Of a stretch of DNA of 64,000 nucleotides, positions 36,681-47,400 are shown in pieces; positions within the stretch are counted from its first letter, which is position 1; every line of letters begins with the position of its first letter. The notes beneath the pieces are model-generated. The model searched no databases. It saw only the letters and a list, made by a program, of their open reading frames with translations, and was not told the origin of the DNA. The translations under genes and the position numbers were made by a program. Source of the stretch: Beverwykella pulmonaria (taxonomy: Eukaryota; Ascomycota; Dothideomycetes; Pleosporales; Melanommataceae); assembly GCA_001599595.1 (NCBI GenBank), contig BCHH01000006.1, positions 472,874-536,873 on the forward strand, written 5' to 3'.

Positions 36681-37229
36681 CTAGCTTTTTCCCCACCCCT
36701 CGAGATTGTGCACGATCGGGTTCCTGCCTCCCCGCGTGATGATCCACATTATATCCTCATCGCTATCATTTACCTCTTGGTGTTCCGCGAATGCAGGTAT
36801 CAGGGCAAAGTCGCCGGGCGCGAGCTCCTGTCGCTTCGACCCGTTCGGCCCGCTGACGATGGCGCCGTGGCCTTTCGCAGCATACACAATCGTGTCTGGG
36901 CAGTATCAGACTGGATGGTAAGTTGATCTCTTGTGGTAGGGTCGCTCAGAAAAATGGGGGCGTGTGAGGCTTGAAGACAGTCGGGTACAGTACCTTCTTC
37001 GCCGTGATGGTGAACGGCGGATGCGGTATGTGGCTTCGCTGTCATGACTGGCAAGCGAGTGAGTCCTCGGCATATGGCGAACGATCAACCTCTCCCTGGA
37101 TAACTCACCAGTGCCGCATATCTGGTCGGACATGTTGGTAATGGCGTTAATTCTCGTCATTCCCTCGGTCTGGGCGCCGCTTGCCGTGGTGAGCTCCGAG
37201 CCCTTCTTCACCTGGACTTCTCGCGGCAT
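36681..37229 (-). CDS. Small single-domain cupin protein
   Basis: Minus-strand exons 37229-37109, 37047-36994 and 36895-36681 give 129 residues (introns 61 and 98 nt). After GMTRINAI and MSDQICGTVMTAKPH, the first cupin motif is spread over SAVHHHGEEDTIVYAAKGHG and the second over GDFALIPAFAEHQEVNDSDE, followed by IMWIITRGG. The three histidines and Glu (HHHGEE) and the later His are the usual metal ligands of cupin_2 folds, so a metal-dependent small-molecule enzyme or binding protein is likely. The substrate is unknown. The gene is divergent from the acyl-CoA dehydrogenase with about 660 bp between starts, so a shared promoter is possible. No signal peptide is present; cytosolic. Confidence 0.82.
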
Positions 37230-37889
37230 TTCGATGTGTCAATTTCCTATGTCTGTGTTCGCGCGGGTGCTGTTGAAGGTTCATGGAGCGCCCGCAGCTC
37301 TGAACGCTGCTTCTATCGGCTGAACTCCGGCATTGCCATGTTCAACAGACGCCCACCAACGTCAAGCGTCAATGACAGAGTCATCCACCACTTTTAAAAC
37401 GGTCAGCGCCTCTACCCAAGCCGACACGGCCCTCCGCATCTCCGACGAGTGGTCCAGACGCTGGCAGCTGAAAAGTAAGCTCCTGATGGCTTGTGAAGGG
37501 CGCGAGGTCCACGTGCCCTCCCATTTCGTGCTGCCTCGGCATCTGAAGCGAATGACGTCGGCCGCATATGCAACTTCCACCACAGCATCGCGGTCTAGCA
37601 GCCAATTGCAGCGTGTCAAAAAGGCTCACGAGATCACGGCCTCGTCGACCGCGCTTGCCCCCCACACTCCTGTGCGGCTCCAGGCCACCAGATCCAGTTA
37701 AAACCAGTAGCACCTCCGCCGTGCTTGGCGTGGCTGTATCTAGCATGTGAACATGTGAAAGGAATCCGAAACCGCGCCGCCTTTTAAACTCGTGCCATCC
37801 ATTGTCCTTTCTTCTGTTTGTAGAACCACCTGTACCAGTATCCTCTACCTTTTTCTCCTTCTTCTTCTTCTTCCCGTATTCCATTCACT
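37230..37889. promoter_or_regulatory. Divergent promoter region between cupin and b5-acyl-CoA dehydrogenase genes
   Basis: 660 bp separate the two divergent starts. A pyrimidine tract (TTTTTCTCC followed by TTC repeats, about 37850-37876) sits just upstream of the plus-strand ATG, a common feature near fungal transcription starts. No coding unit inside is supported. Confidence 0.4.
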
Positions 37890-39698
37890 ATGTCACAGCG
37901 ATTCTCGGTTGCCGATGTCGCGTCGCACAACAAATCTGATAATCTCTGGCTGATTGTCGACGAAGACGTGTATGACCTGACCAAGTTCCAGGACGACCAT
38001 CCAGGAGGAAAGAAGAGTGAGTTCTGCGCTGTACGTTGGTCTTCATTCACCGCATCCTGACCTATCCGCAGTCCTCCAGCGCCTTGCAGGCAAAGATGCC
38101 TCGAAGCAATTCTGGAAGTACCACAACGAGAGCATTCTCAAGAAGTACCAAAAGCAACTGCAAGTCGGATCCCTCGACACCAAGGCCGCTCCCCCGACTG
38201 CTCCGGCCGCACCTCCGCAGATGAAAGAAGTCGCCAAGCCAGCAGCTGTGTCTGGTGCTGCGGTTTCCCAGCCGACCGCAGCAGCGGTGGAGCCAGCAGA
38301 AGCGATGGATCCCTACGGCGACCTCGTCCCATACGCAGATCCGTCCTGGTATCAATCGGTAAGCTGGAGGATGCATGCCTAGAGTATATAGCTAACACAG
38401 CTCTGCAGTACCATTCTCCCTACTTCAATGAGACGCACGCAGCCCTCCGTGACGAAGTCCGACAATGGGTCGATTCCGAGATCATGCCCAACGTCACCGA
38501 GTGGGAAGAAGCCAGGAAGGTCCCAGAAACTATCTTCAAGCAAATGGGGGAGCGAGGCTATCTCGCCGGCCTGCTCGGGGTCCACTATCCCGTACACTTG
38601 ACAAAGGCGCGCGTCGCCAGCGTGCCGCCCGAGAAGTGGGATCTCTTCCACGAGATGATCCTTACCGATGAGCTGTCCCGCGCCGGCAGCGGCGGCCTCA
38701 TTTGGAACCTCATCGGCGGGTATGGAATTGGAGGCCCACCCCTCGTCAAGTTCGGAAAGAAGGAGGTGGTGCAACGAGTCGTCCCTGAGATCCTTAGCGG
38801 CGACAAGCGCATCTGTCTGGCCATTACCGAGCCGGGTAAGTTTCCTCTCGAATGCTCAGCCCAGGATTCGGGCCGCTAACCTTGGGCAGACGCGGGAAGC
38901 GACGTCGCGAACCTGACATGTGAGGCCAAGCTTTCTGAAGACGGAAAACACTACATCGTCAACGGCGAAAAGAAATGGATCACCAACGGCATCTGGTGCG
39001 AGTACTTCACCACCGCCGTCCGCACGGGTGGGCCCGGCGCAAACGGCGTCTCCATTCTGCTCATCGAGCGCAGCATGGGCGGCGTGTCCACCCGTAAGAT
39101 GGACTGCCAGGGCGTGTGGAGCAGTGGAACTACCTACATCACCTTCGAAGACGTCAAGGTGCCGGTCGAGAACCTCATTGGGAAGGAGAACAAGGGGTTC
39201 AAGGTCATCATGACCAACTTCAACCACGAGCGTATTGGCATTATCATCCAGTGCCTCCGCTTCTCGCGCGTCTGCTACGAGGAGTCGATCAAGTACGCGC
39301 ACAAGCGCAAAACCTTTGGCAAGCGCCTCATCGACCACCCCGTCATCCGCCTCAAACTCGCACACATGGCGCGCCAGATCGAGGCCTCCTACAACTGGCT
39401 CGAGAACCTGATCTACCAGTGCCAAAAGATGGGCGAGCTGGAAGCCATGCTCAAGCTCGGTGGCGCTATCGCATCCCTCAAGGCCCAGAGCACAACGACG
39501 TTTGAGTTCTGTGCGAGAGAAGCAAGTCAGATCTTCGGCGGCCTGAGTTACAGCCGTGGCGGCCAGGGCGCAAAGGTCGAGCGGTTGTACAGGGATGTCA
39601 GGGCGTATGCGATTCCCGGTGGGAGTGAGGAGATTATGCTGGATTTGAGCATCAGACAGGCACTTAGGGTACACAAAGCCCTTGGGATGAAGCTTTAG
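37890..39698 (+). CDS. Acyl-CoA dehydrogenase with N-terminal cytochrome b5 domain
   Basis: Exons 37890-38016, 38072-38358, 38409-38835 and 38890-39698 give 549 residues (introns 50-55 nt). Residues 1-75 form a cytochrome b5 domain: WLIVDEDVYDLTKFQDDHPG supplies the first haem His in HPGG, and FWKYHNESIL the second. A Pro/Ala linker leads to the dehydrogenase (about 140-549): MGERGYLAGLLGVHYP, ICLAITEPDAGSDVANL (FAD/substrate loop), GEKKWITNGIWCEYFTTAVR, FNHERIGIIIQCLRFSR, KRKTFGKRLIDHPVIRLKLA, IFGGLSYSRGGQG, and RDVRAYAIPGGSEEIMLDL near the end, where the catalytic Glu is expected. The fusion is a known fungal architecture. Acyl-CoA oxidation is expected, with the b5 part possibly passing electrons. 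Absence of a PTS1 and of a clear transit peptide leaves the location open. Confidence 0.91.
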
Positions 39699-39725
39699 AT
39701 GAAGTTTGTATAATAGTTTGTATAT

Positions 39726-39731
39726 AATAAA
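39726..39731 (+). terminator. Polyadenylation signal candidate
   Basis: AATAAA lies 28 nt after the stop codon of the acyl-CoA dehydrogenase in an AT-rich stretch, a suitable position for 3' end formation. The opposing propeller gene ends only 95 nt after the dehydrogenase stop, so the two 3' UTRs probably overlap. Confidence 0.4.
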
Positions 39732-39792
39732 TAGAATTTTCCATTTGCACCTATCTCTCGGCTTAAGACTAGAGACTTGCAGTAGTACATAC

Positions 39793-40770
39793 CTAGTGTG
39801 AACGAGTGTCAATGCCCACCACACCCCCAACTACGCCTCCAACTACGCCCGCCTTCCCAATCACATTCGTCGTGATATACAACATACCTTCTTTCTCCCT
39901 ACTTCCTCGGCCAAAAGCTGCAGACGTGGGATCAGGAACCCCTGTGCCGTTCGCAAGTACTTTCATCTCCCCTTCTCTATCGATTAGATTCACGGAGCTG
40001 GGGTGCGTGGCGATCCACGCGCGGCCCTCTCTATCGATTGCGAAGTCGTCGCAGCCTGGTATCCTACTCTCATTGCTTTTGTTCAGAACGGTGATGGGAC
40101 CGGTGGGACGTCCTGTCCGCGAAATGGGTACACGGCCTAGGATCCCGCTCGCCGAGTTCGTAAAGTATAGATCCAGCTCGTACAGAAACCCCTGTTTGGC
40201 ATACGTATGCAGCCCGTTGATCCCGAGCGAGGGTGCGGGACCAGAAGGTGCGAGGAGTGCGTCTTGGAGCACAATGTCGTGCGTCCCTTCTACAACGTCG
40301 ATTCTCCATACAGCTCCGAGGACGCTGTCGGCTGCTAGCACTAGATGCGGTGCGTCTGGGATAGAGGTAAGGGCGTTGATGCCCACGGCGTCGGGCATGG
40401 CGAGCACGTGTTTGAAGACGGGTATCTTTCCCCGCAAGTTGACTGTCCAGAGTGAGATAGTGCCGGGCTCCCAGCGCCGCAAGACGGCGTTCATGGTCCC
40501 GGCTGCGACAACGAAGAGGTCGGACGTGAGTTCCGTTATTCCGGCTGTGCTGTTGGCAGCGGGGATTGGTGGGAGGGTGGAGAGAGAGGTAGCGTTGTGG
40601 GGATCGAGGGTGTAGATGGTTGGCGTGGAAATTGAGGTTAGGAGGAGATGGTTGTTCGAGCGGACTGCGAGGTTTTCGAGGAAGTGCGGAAGGGTAATAA
40701 GGGGGTTGATAGTGGTGCTTGTTATAAGGGACAGGAGAGAGGAAAGGATATACAAGGTGAGGAATCTCAT
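39793..40770 (-). CDS. Secreted six-bladed beta-propeller (SMP-30/gluconolactonase-like) protein
   Basis: Single exon, 325 residues. A signal peptide (MRFLTLYILSSLLSLITS) precedes repeated propeller-strand patterns: LENLAVRSNNHLLLTS, ITELTSDLFVVAAG, DAVGINALTSIPDAPHLVLA, LGAVWRIDVVEG, GINGLHTYAKQGFLYELDLY, SGILGRVPISRTG, GCDDFAIDREGRAWIATHP, and DPTSAAFGRGSREKEGMLYI. The DDFAIDREG and TSAAFGR turns are characteristic of SMP-30-like folds. Several N-X-S/T sites are compatible with secretion. The enzymatic role is not established; fungal members are usually annotated only as TolB-like. The end has a tandem VVGG repeat. It is tail-to-tail with the acyl-CoA dehydrogenase. Confidence 0.82.
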   Translation of the reverse strand: MRFLTLYILSSLLSLITSTTINPLITLPHFLENLAVRSNNHLLLTSISTPTIYTLDPHNATSLSTLPPIPAANSTAGITELTSDLFVVAAGTMNAVLRRWEPGTISLWTVNLRGKIPVFKHVLAMPDAVGINALTSIPDAPHLVLAADSVLGAVWRIDVVEGTHDIVLQDALLAPSGPAPSLGINGLHTYAKQGFLYELDLYFTNSASGILGRVPISRTGRPTGPITVLNKSNESRIPGCDDFAIDREGRAWIATHPSSVNLIDREGEMKVLANGTGVPDPTSAAFGRGSREKEGMLYITTNVIGKAGVVGGVVGGVVGIDTRSH

Positions 40771-43113
40771 GCTGCTTAGGTGCGAAAAGATATCTAGATA
40801 AATTGAGTGAAGATGAAAGGATGATGTTGTATTCTCGCTGATCTTTGACCTTGTATAAAAGTACTGAGCTCGCTGTAAGGAGTAAGAAAGATACTAATAG
40901 GCCAAGCTCTCTAGTGCTGCATTTTCGGACCCGAGGAACTGTTCATCGCCCTTGTATGCCAAGTTATGAAATGATTATGTTCGCCAGTTGAGGGGAACTT
41001 GCTCTGCTCTAGACTTAGCATAAACCTATCAATCTTTCGGCCAGTAGAATATGAAGCAGCATGGTAGTACTTTATTTTATGAAACAAACAATCTCGAAAG
41101 TTGACACGGCTGATCAAAAGCGTAGTTTTCAAGAGGTGCAGCCAGAAACCTGTATAGTGTCTGTGCATCCGCCAGTACTCTTTTAGGGCTGTTGGCGAAA
41201 TAGGATCACGTGATCGCACAAAGTGCAGTTGATCCTTCCGGATGAGGCCGGGTTCTTGCTATACCTGGCAGTCGGCTTTACCGGAATAGACGGGGGTAAG
41301 TAAAGGGTAGTCTTTATCTCCGTTCCTTGAAATCGATTCTACGGACATAGTGTTAGTAAAATTCTACTTCGTGAATTGGTGAGGCCTTAAGGGCGTCGAG
41401 GTTTGTTTGCGCGAGAAGGCTGATCCTTCGAGAATTGGTTCTGTGTGATGGATGCGCAGAATGTGGTCGATATTGAGCTATCGAGACATGCTGGAATGGT
41501 GTTCTTGGGTACGTTGCTAAATGATACAGTGAAGTTGAAACGAATTCAATCTGATGTCATCTTGGATTCGTCTTCCTAATCATGAGAGGTACCGGACGGT
41601 ACCATTTGACAAAATCGTACGAGTCTGCTCTCAACTTCTTGCGTCAAAGCATGGTACAAGCCGTACTAGAGCCCTTTAAAATACTGTCTCTGAAGTATGT
41701 TTATAGTCTCTTAAACACAGGATGTTCAGCTCTGCACAGTTGCTGTGCGTTCGACGATCAAAGCGATGCCTAGCGCAAACACACAGAGCGCTAGACAAGT
41801 ACGAGTTTGCTGAGTAAGAAGCTCACTGTACAGAATACAACAGCCGCACATGAGAGTCGTCCCTAAGCTGTTCCAAGGAGTGACGAAAGCGCGAATTCGC
41901 TCGAATTACTGAAAACGAATGGTTACATAGTTATGGAAGAGGGAGAACTAGTGTACAGCTTTTTCATAGTGTTTATGTTGTTGAGGACTTCGCCGTACGG
42001 TCGGTCGGACACGGCGCGGTGTGATTGAAACAGCCACCTCCGAACGGGAATCGGAGAATCTTCACAGCACTTCTACGTAATGCCTGAGAAGTGGCTTTGA
42101 GCGTTGATGACATCTGACAGGTCTAGCATGTCGTTGAAATATGCCACGCAGCTGAGGGAGGCACAGCCATGGTCTGTGGAGGAGTGAGTCTTAAGCTTCG
42201 TTCCTAACTAGTGGCTTGGCAAGATCCGATCAACCACAAACCTCAACCCAAATGTTTCCACCACCACTCACTAGCGAACAAACAAAATACAGAATAATCG
42301 AAACGAAATTACAGACGGAACGTTGAAACGTCGTAACCGGAGCATCCAACCATGACTGTTGAAACAACAGTTTGTTTGTCCAACCACTACTCAAAAGTCC
42401 GAACAGCGATGGTGAATGCCAACTAGAAGTCCGCCAATTCGATGTTTAGCGGCACGCAGCGATCTGACGGGAGCCTTCCGGGATCAGCCCTTTTCCCCAG
42501 AGTATGGCGCGCTGCCTCTCTTAATGATCCGCCGCTGGTGGCCGGGGTCCGCACAGCTCGTCAAAATAACCCCATCTCACTCAGCAGGTGCAGAGCCTCC
42601 TAACAAGCTTTCCCCCCCCCGGACATTGTTCCAACCGTCAAACGCCCCGACGCGTCTAACATCGCTACTACTGAAACCGGGCACTTTCTCGCAACCTCAT
42701 TAGTTGTTCGCATCGGACAGTCTAAAACAACGCTGATTATGCTACTGGGCGTAAGGTGTCACTAGCACGGTTTCATACCCCCAAGCAAATTCCCGTCCAC
42801 ATTAGGACGAACAAGCACAGTGACCGTCTACGCACGTGTGCTCCGATCATGCGAATATACGAGGTCGACTCCGATGCACTCTAGGTTGAGGCAGTGAAGC
42901 TTTGGGGATTTAAAGAGCACGCAATTCCAGCAATTGTTTCCATCATCAAACATTCAATTCTACTTTCATAGTCCCATTCACTTCTCAGTCCCATTACTTC
43001 TCGATTAAAGCGCTAGTCGCCTTTACAACACTCCCTTCTTTCTTTCCAAAAATCTTCATATTTCAACTCTATCCAGTAACCTTTCCGGTCACTTTCAGTC
43101 AGCATCATTCAAA
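40771..43113. other. Intergenic, 2.3 kb, no gene seen
   Basis: AT-rich on the left, with short frames lacking motifs. A small palindromic element (ggtaccggacggtacc) lies at about 41587-41602. A frame at 42416-42703 has no recognisable family and no partner exons. The last ~200 bp (AT-rich with a tttaaag element near 42910, then C/T-rich) is likely the promoter and leader of the Cys-rich secreted gene. Unmarked transposon debris is possible but unproven. Confidence 0.4.
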
Positions 43114-43651
43114 ATGAAGTACTCGATTGTCCTCGCTGCTCTCCTTTCCTTGGCCGCTGCCACAAACCCCTTCCTCTCCCGCGATGCTTCCTGCGAATGC
43201 GACACCTCCATGTGTCCCCCAGCCGGCGGCCCTGGCGGCGAAGCAGTAAGCCCCACCTCCGCCCCCAACAACATCCCCATACTAACAACCCCCCCAGCAC
43301 TGCAAATGCGTAACCTCCATGATTGACAAATGTTACGTGGACCAAACCCGCGCAGGCGTCGACTGCGGCACACCCGTGTACCCCGATGGCTGCGTTGGCG
43401 GCGAGACTCCTATCAAATCTATGGCCTGCGGAGGCAAAGCCGGCGGCCAGTGCTCGACTGACGAGATCTGCTACTTCCCGGACAAGTCATGTGACCCGCA
43501 TACAACGAAGTGCACTGGTTTGTGCGCGAACGACTACTGTGGGGGCGAGTGGCAGAAGGAGTGCCCGGATTCGAGATGGACATGTGTCCAGGAGGATGCT
43601 TGCTTGAAGAGTGGAGCGGATAATTGTGATGGGAAGTGTGTGCTTAACTAA
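43114..43651 (+). CDS. Small secreted cysteine-rich protein (effector-like)
   Basis: Exons 43114-43245 and 43298-43651 give 161 residues (52-nt intron, phase 0). The signal peptide MKYSIVLAALLSLAAATNPF is followed by 20 cysteines in about 140 residues: ASCECDTSMCPP; then, across the splice, HCKCVTSMIDKC and a series of spaced Cys, including ACGGKAGGQCSTDEICYF, CTGLCANDYCGG and DNCDGKCVLN at the end. The even cysteine count suggests ten disulfides and an extracellular role. No family is recognised beyond small secreted cysteine-rich protein. Such proteins in filamentous fungi are often cell-wall-associated or effectors, and either is possible here. Confidence 0.8.
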
Positions 43652-44417
43652 GCTAATGCTTGGTCATGACATATGGAGTGGAGTATGTCGGTACTAGGTT
43701 TTGGGAATGGGATTAGACTTGGGATTGGACCGGCCGAGGAAGAAGAGGTGGAAATGGAACATGCAATTATTTTCTTCGCTGCTCATACATTTATAGATTT
43801 TTTTGGTGGTTCGGAGTTTTCTGGATTAGTATACTAGCGTCTTAGACTGTTAATCGTATACTGTTTCAATGCATTAGTCTCTCACTTCAATCAAAGTCAC
43901 CGTCATAAGGTATCGCGCACGGTAGAGAAGAGGCGGAAGTCGTTAGCTGCGGTAGATAAAAGACGTTCCGGCGCTATAGGTGAATAGGTGCATAGTTGCA
44001 TAGATGATCGGTTGATAGATTGATATGGTTGGTCTATCTGTTGGGATTGTTTGGGCGGACATTCGATTAATGCATGCGTCAGAGTTGGATCTTTAGAATC
44101 GGAATTGTAGCAAGAGTCCTCGTCATCCGATCTGGACACGCACTCATCGTCCAATGAGAGGCAAAAATAGCAGTTGGAGCAGTAGTCAGTACCACTCGAG
44201 TCGGATGAATATTCAGTTGATGACGAAAACGAAGATAAATTAAGGATTCTTCATATGTCGACCACAAGACATCTTCATCGACGCCACCCTCAACCCCCAA
44301 AGTACCCAGCCTGTATTTTTTATGGGGCAGAGGTTTCGAATGGTTGATAGTTGGCACGGTAGGCGATTCGGTAGGTGAGCCTCTCGGATTCCTAGAAAGG
44401 TGGTGTACAAGGTTCAT
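43652..44417. other. 3' flank between convergent genes, with a possible extra minus-strand exon
   Basis: Mostly 3' UTR space. On the minus strand a frame ending at 43903 reads YSSDSSGTDYCSNCYFCLS then DDECVSRSDDEDSC, an acidic Ser/Cys-rich text that could be an alternative last exon of the chitin-binding gene or a small separate gene. There is no proper start or clear acceptor, so it is not called as CDS. Confidence 0.3.
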
Positions 44418-47400
44418 CTATAGCTGTAGTTGGAGTTTCCGAAGTCGAAAATCGATCTGATTAGAAAGAAGATTATTAAGTTGGGACATGGGTTCAGTAC
44501 TGGTGGCATCTGGTGCTGAGGTACGTGTCTGTTGATTTGCGTTTTTAGTTTGAGTGTCGGAACTGGGAGCTGGAAAGTCTTGGACCACGAAGACCGCTGG
44601 CAATGATGTGGGAGTCGCGCTACTAGGCTGTGTAGGTTGTAACCCAAGACTTAGATTGTCAATGCGAGGTGTTTGAAGTGACAGTGATTGCAGAACTTAC
44701 CCCAAAGGAGGCCTGGCTGTTGCAATAACCATATCCTACTAGACAATTTGAGCCGCAAGATGTTTGATCGTCATGGCTAGGCAAGATCTTAGAGTTAGCT
44801 CTACATCGCTTTGTATACCTCAGGGTCCAACTTACCAGTACCCAGTACTGCTACAGCACCGCCCATAACTTCCTCCTTGACAAGTGTACCCATAATTGGG
44901 ACCACAGCGTCCATTCGGCGTGATACCGCCAGAGGACCTATCCGATGGCGCTGGTGAGGACGCGGGGATGAGAGTGGAAGATCTGCTCGATGATCGAAGT
45001 GTCGGTGTAGGTGTCGGTGTAGGAGTACGGTAAATTCGTGCAGCACCGCATACGTCCGCTATAGGGCCGCTGTCGATAATTTGCTTCTTGAAGAAGCAAT
45101 CGCCTGTTTGCTTGTACCAGACTACCCCAACGCAGGTATCGTCAATAGAGCAGTAGTCCATGCAAGTCAGGAATTCGTTAGTATTAACGTAAGGCTGCTG
45201 GTCGTTCAGATTACCATCTGCAATATGTAAGTCTTAGCCAATGAGTAGTTGTTGTATACTTGCCTTGGGACCCAGAATTGCACGTCACTTTGAAGGTAGG
45301 ATTGAAATCTGTGCTGTCGCTTTCCCAAGTGTTTCCATCACCAGAATAGCAGCACCCGGGAGTTGCTGAGATTGCAGGAACGCTTGAGGAGGGTCTTGAG
45401 GAGATTGAGGCAATATCGTTTGACCCTTGAGGTGACATGGAGGCTATGGTAATCAATGGTTGGGTGGTGAGAACAGTACTCGGACTAGTCTGACTCGCCA
45501 CGGATGTCTCACCAAGATTTGATGAAGCCGCGGTCGAGGTTCTTGGGAGACTAGAAGTTGATACTCTAATTGAAGATCCAGGATTTAAAACACTGCTGCT
45601 CTGAATTGTTGCACAAAGCCTGCTTGTGGCTGCCACAGACGAAGATGTTACTGGCTTAAAGCAGTACGCTCCAAACGAGGGATCACATCCTACGCACAAT
45701 TAGAGTTGCAAAACACATCTCAACACAATATGAACACTCAAACTTACCATTTCCGCAAGAAGCTTGTCCACTTCCACACTGTCCATTTGAACCACAGCAA
45801 GGGCCGAAGGGAGACTGTCCGTCGCTCTGATCCATGCACACATACCCATAGTTCGGCCCACATGTTCCGTCTGGTGTCACATGATAACAATTTCCGTAGT
45901 CTGGATTGCAATCTACTCCGCAATATGCTGCTGTAAAGCCGCATCTATTGCCCGAGTTGCAGCAGTCGCCATAGTCAGAGCCAGAACATTGGAATCCAGT
46001 GGCGTATCCACAGCGCCCATTTGGTGAGACTGGCAGGGCTGTGGGGCCTAGAGAAGGGCTTGGTGTTGTGGAACTTTGCGCTGTTGTGCTGGACTGTGCC
46101 AAAGAAGATACGATCGATGTGGAAGCAGTAAACGCTTGTGGAGTAAAAGGGGTCGAAGATAGGGATGTGGAGGCTGAATTTATAGCCCCTGAGACTGCAA
46201 CGTTCGTCGATGCCCGAGATGTAGAAGTTGGGGTAATTGGGAATGGTACTGTGCTAGAGATCTGCGTAGTCGAGCATTTTCCCAAGTCTACACTGACCGA
46301 GATAACAGGAAGTCCAATCGAAATAATCGGCGTAGTAAGCAATATCGGCGACAGACTAATAGAGAGACCGTGCAGGATCGAAGGAGTAGTTTTAGTCGCA
46401 GTCGCTGATGCGCCTCCAAGTACAGGTAACCCAAGACTCAAGTTGACATCAACGAGTGGCGCGTTCGAAGTTGATCCCCCGACTCCGAGATCAAGGCTGA
46501 GATTGATCAATGGCGAATTCACGTTTGCGGGACTAGATGTGATGAGTGGAGAAGACGTAGTTGTACTGCTCGCCCTGGTTGTAGTGGGGAAGGGAGTAAC
46601 TGCAGGTACACTAACCCCTAATCCAAGATCCACGCTCACGCCAAGAGGCGGAGCACCACCGGTTGCGGTTGTTGAGGATGGAGTGCCCCCTAACTCAAGT
46701 CCAAGCCCGACACTCGCACCTGCTTGTGCGGTGGTGGTGATTGGCGATGAGGTTGAGCTTAGCGACGGCGTGGTAGCTCCAGAGATGCTGCTCAATCCCA
46801 GAATAGAAAACAACGACGGCAGCGAGATTCCTAAATCCAGATTCAGATAAGATAACATTTGTTGCATGTAAGTGTCCTTACCTACTGGACTAGAGCTTGG
46901 GGTTCCAGCAGTTAGACTTGTCGACAATACTGTGCTTGAGGAAGAAGCCGCAGCAGCCGAAGATGTAGCTCCAAGTCCAAGTCCAAGGCTGAGGCTCACT
47001 CCAGCTCCAACTTTAACACTTACAGGAAGAAGCGGACTTGCTGCATTCTGTACTGTGGCCGTCGGTGTAACTACCAGAGTCGTTGTTCTCACGGCTGAAG
47101 ATGCCTTACCATCTCCTATACCTAATAGCGGGTCTAATACGCCTCCTACCACAGACGTAACCAGAGATACGATTGGGGAGACCGTAAGTAAAGGCAAGGG
47201 AGCAATGGAAGCCGGAGCCTTACTGCTCCACTCCAGTGTAGATGACGGTGTTACAATAGGCGTTGGTGTCGAAAGACTTGAAATCATGATACTAGAAATT
47301 GATAGACCAGGGGTTGCTGGACTTGGTACCGATATACTCGAGACTGGCAGGCCCAGAATCGAGATCGAAACTGTGACTGAAGGGACGATGTTCCCAAGCA

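Noticed and set aside
39806..40615. Plus-strand frame of 269 codons opposite the beta-propeller gene
   Set aside because: No signal peptide or domain. The minus-strand product has a signal peptide and propeller motifs.
42416..42703. Possible small gene of 95 codons
   Set aside because: No signal peptide, motif or partner exon; preceded by stops and followed by a C-run. Judged noise.
45999..46850. Plus-strand open frame of 283 codons
   Set aside because: Lies antisense to the Ser/Thr-rich stalk of the chitin-binding gene, where composition keeps both strands open. It has no domain and no promoter context.
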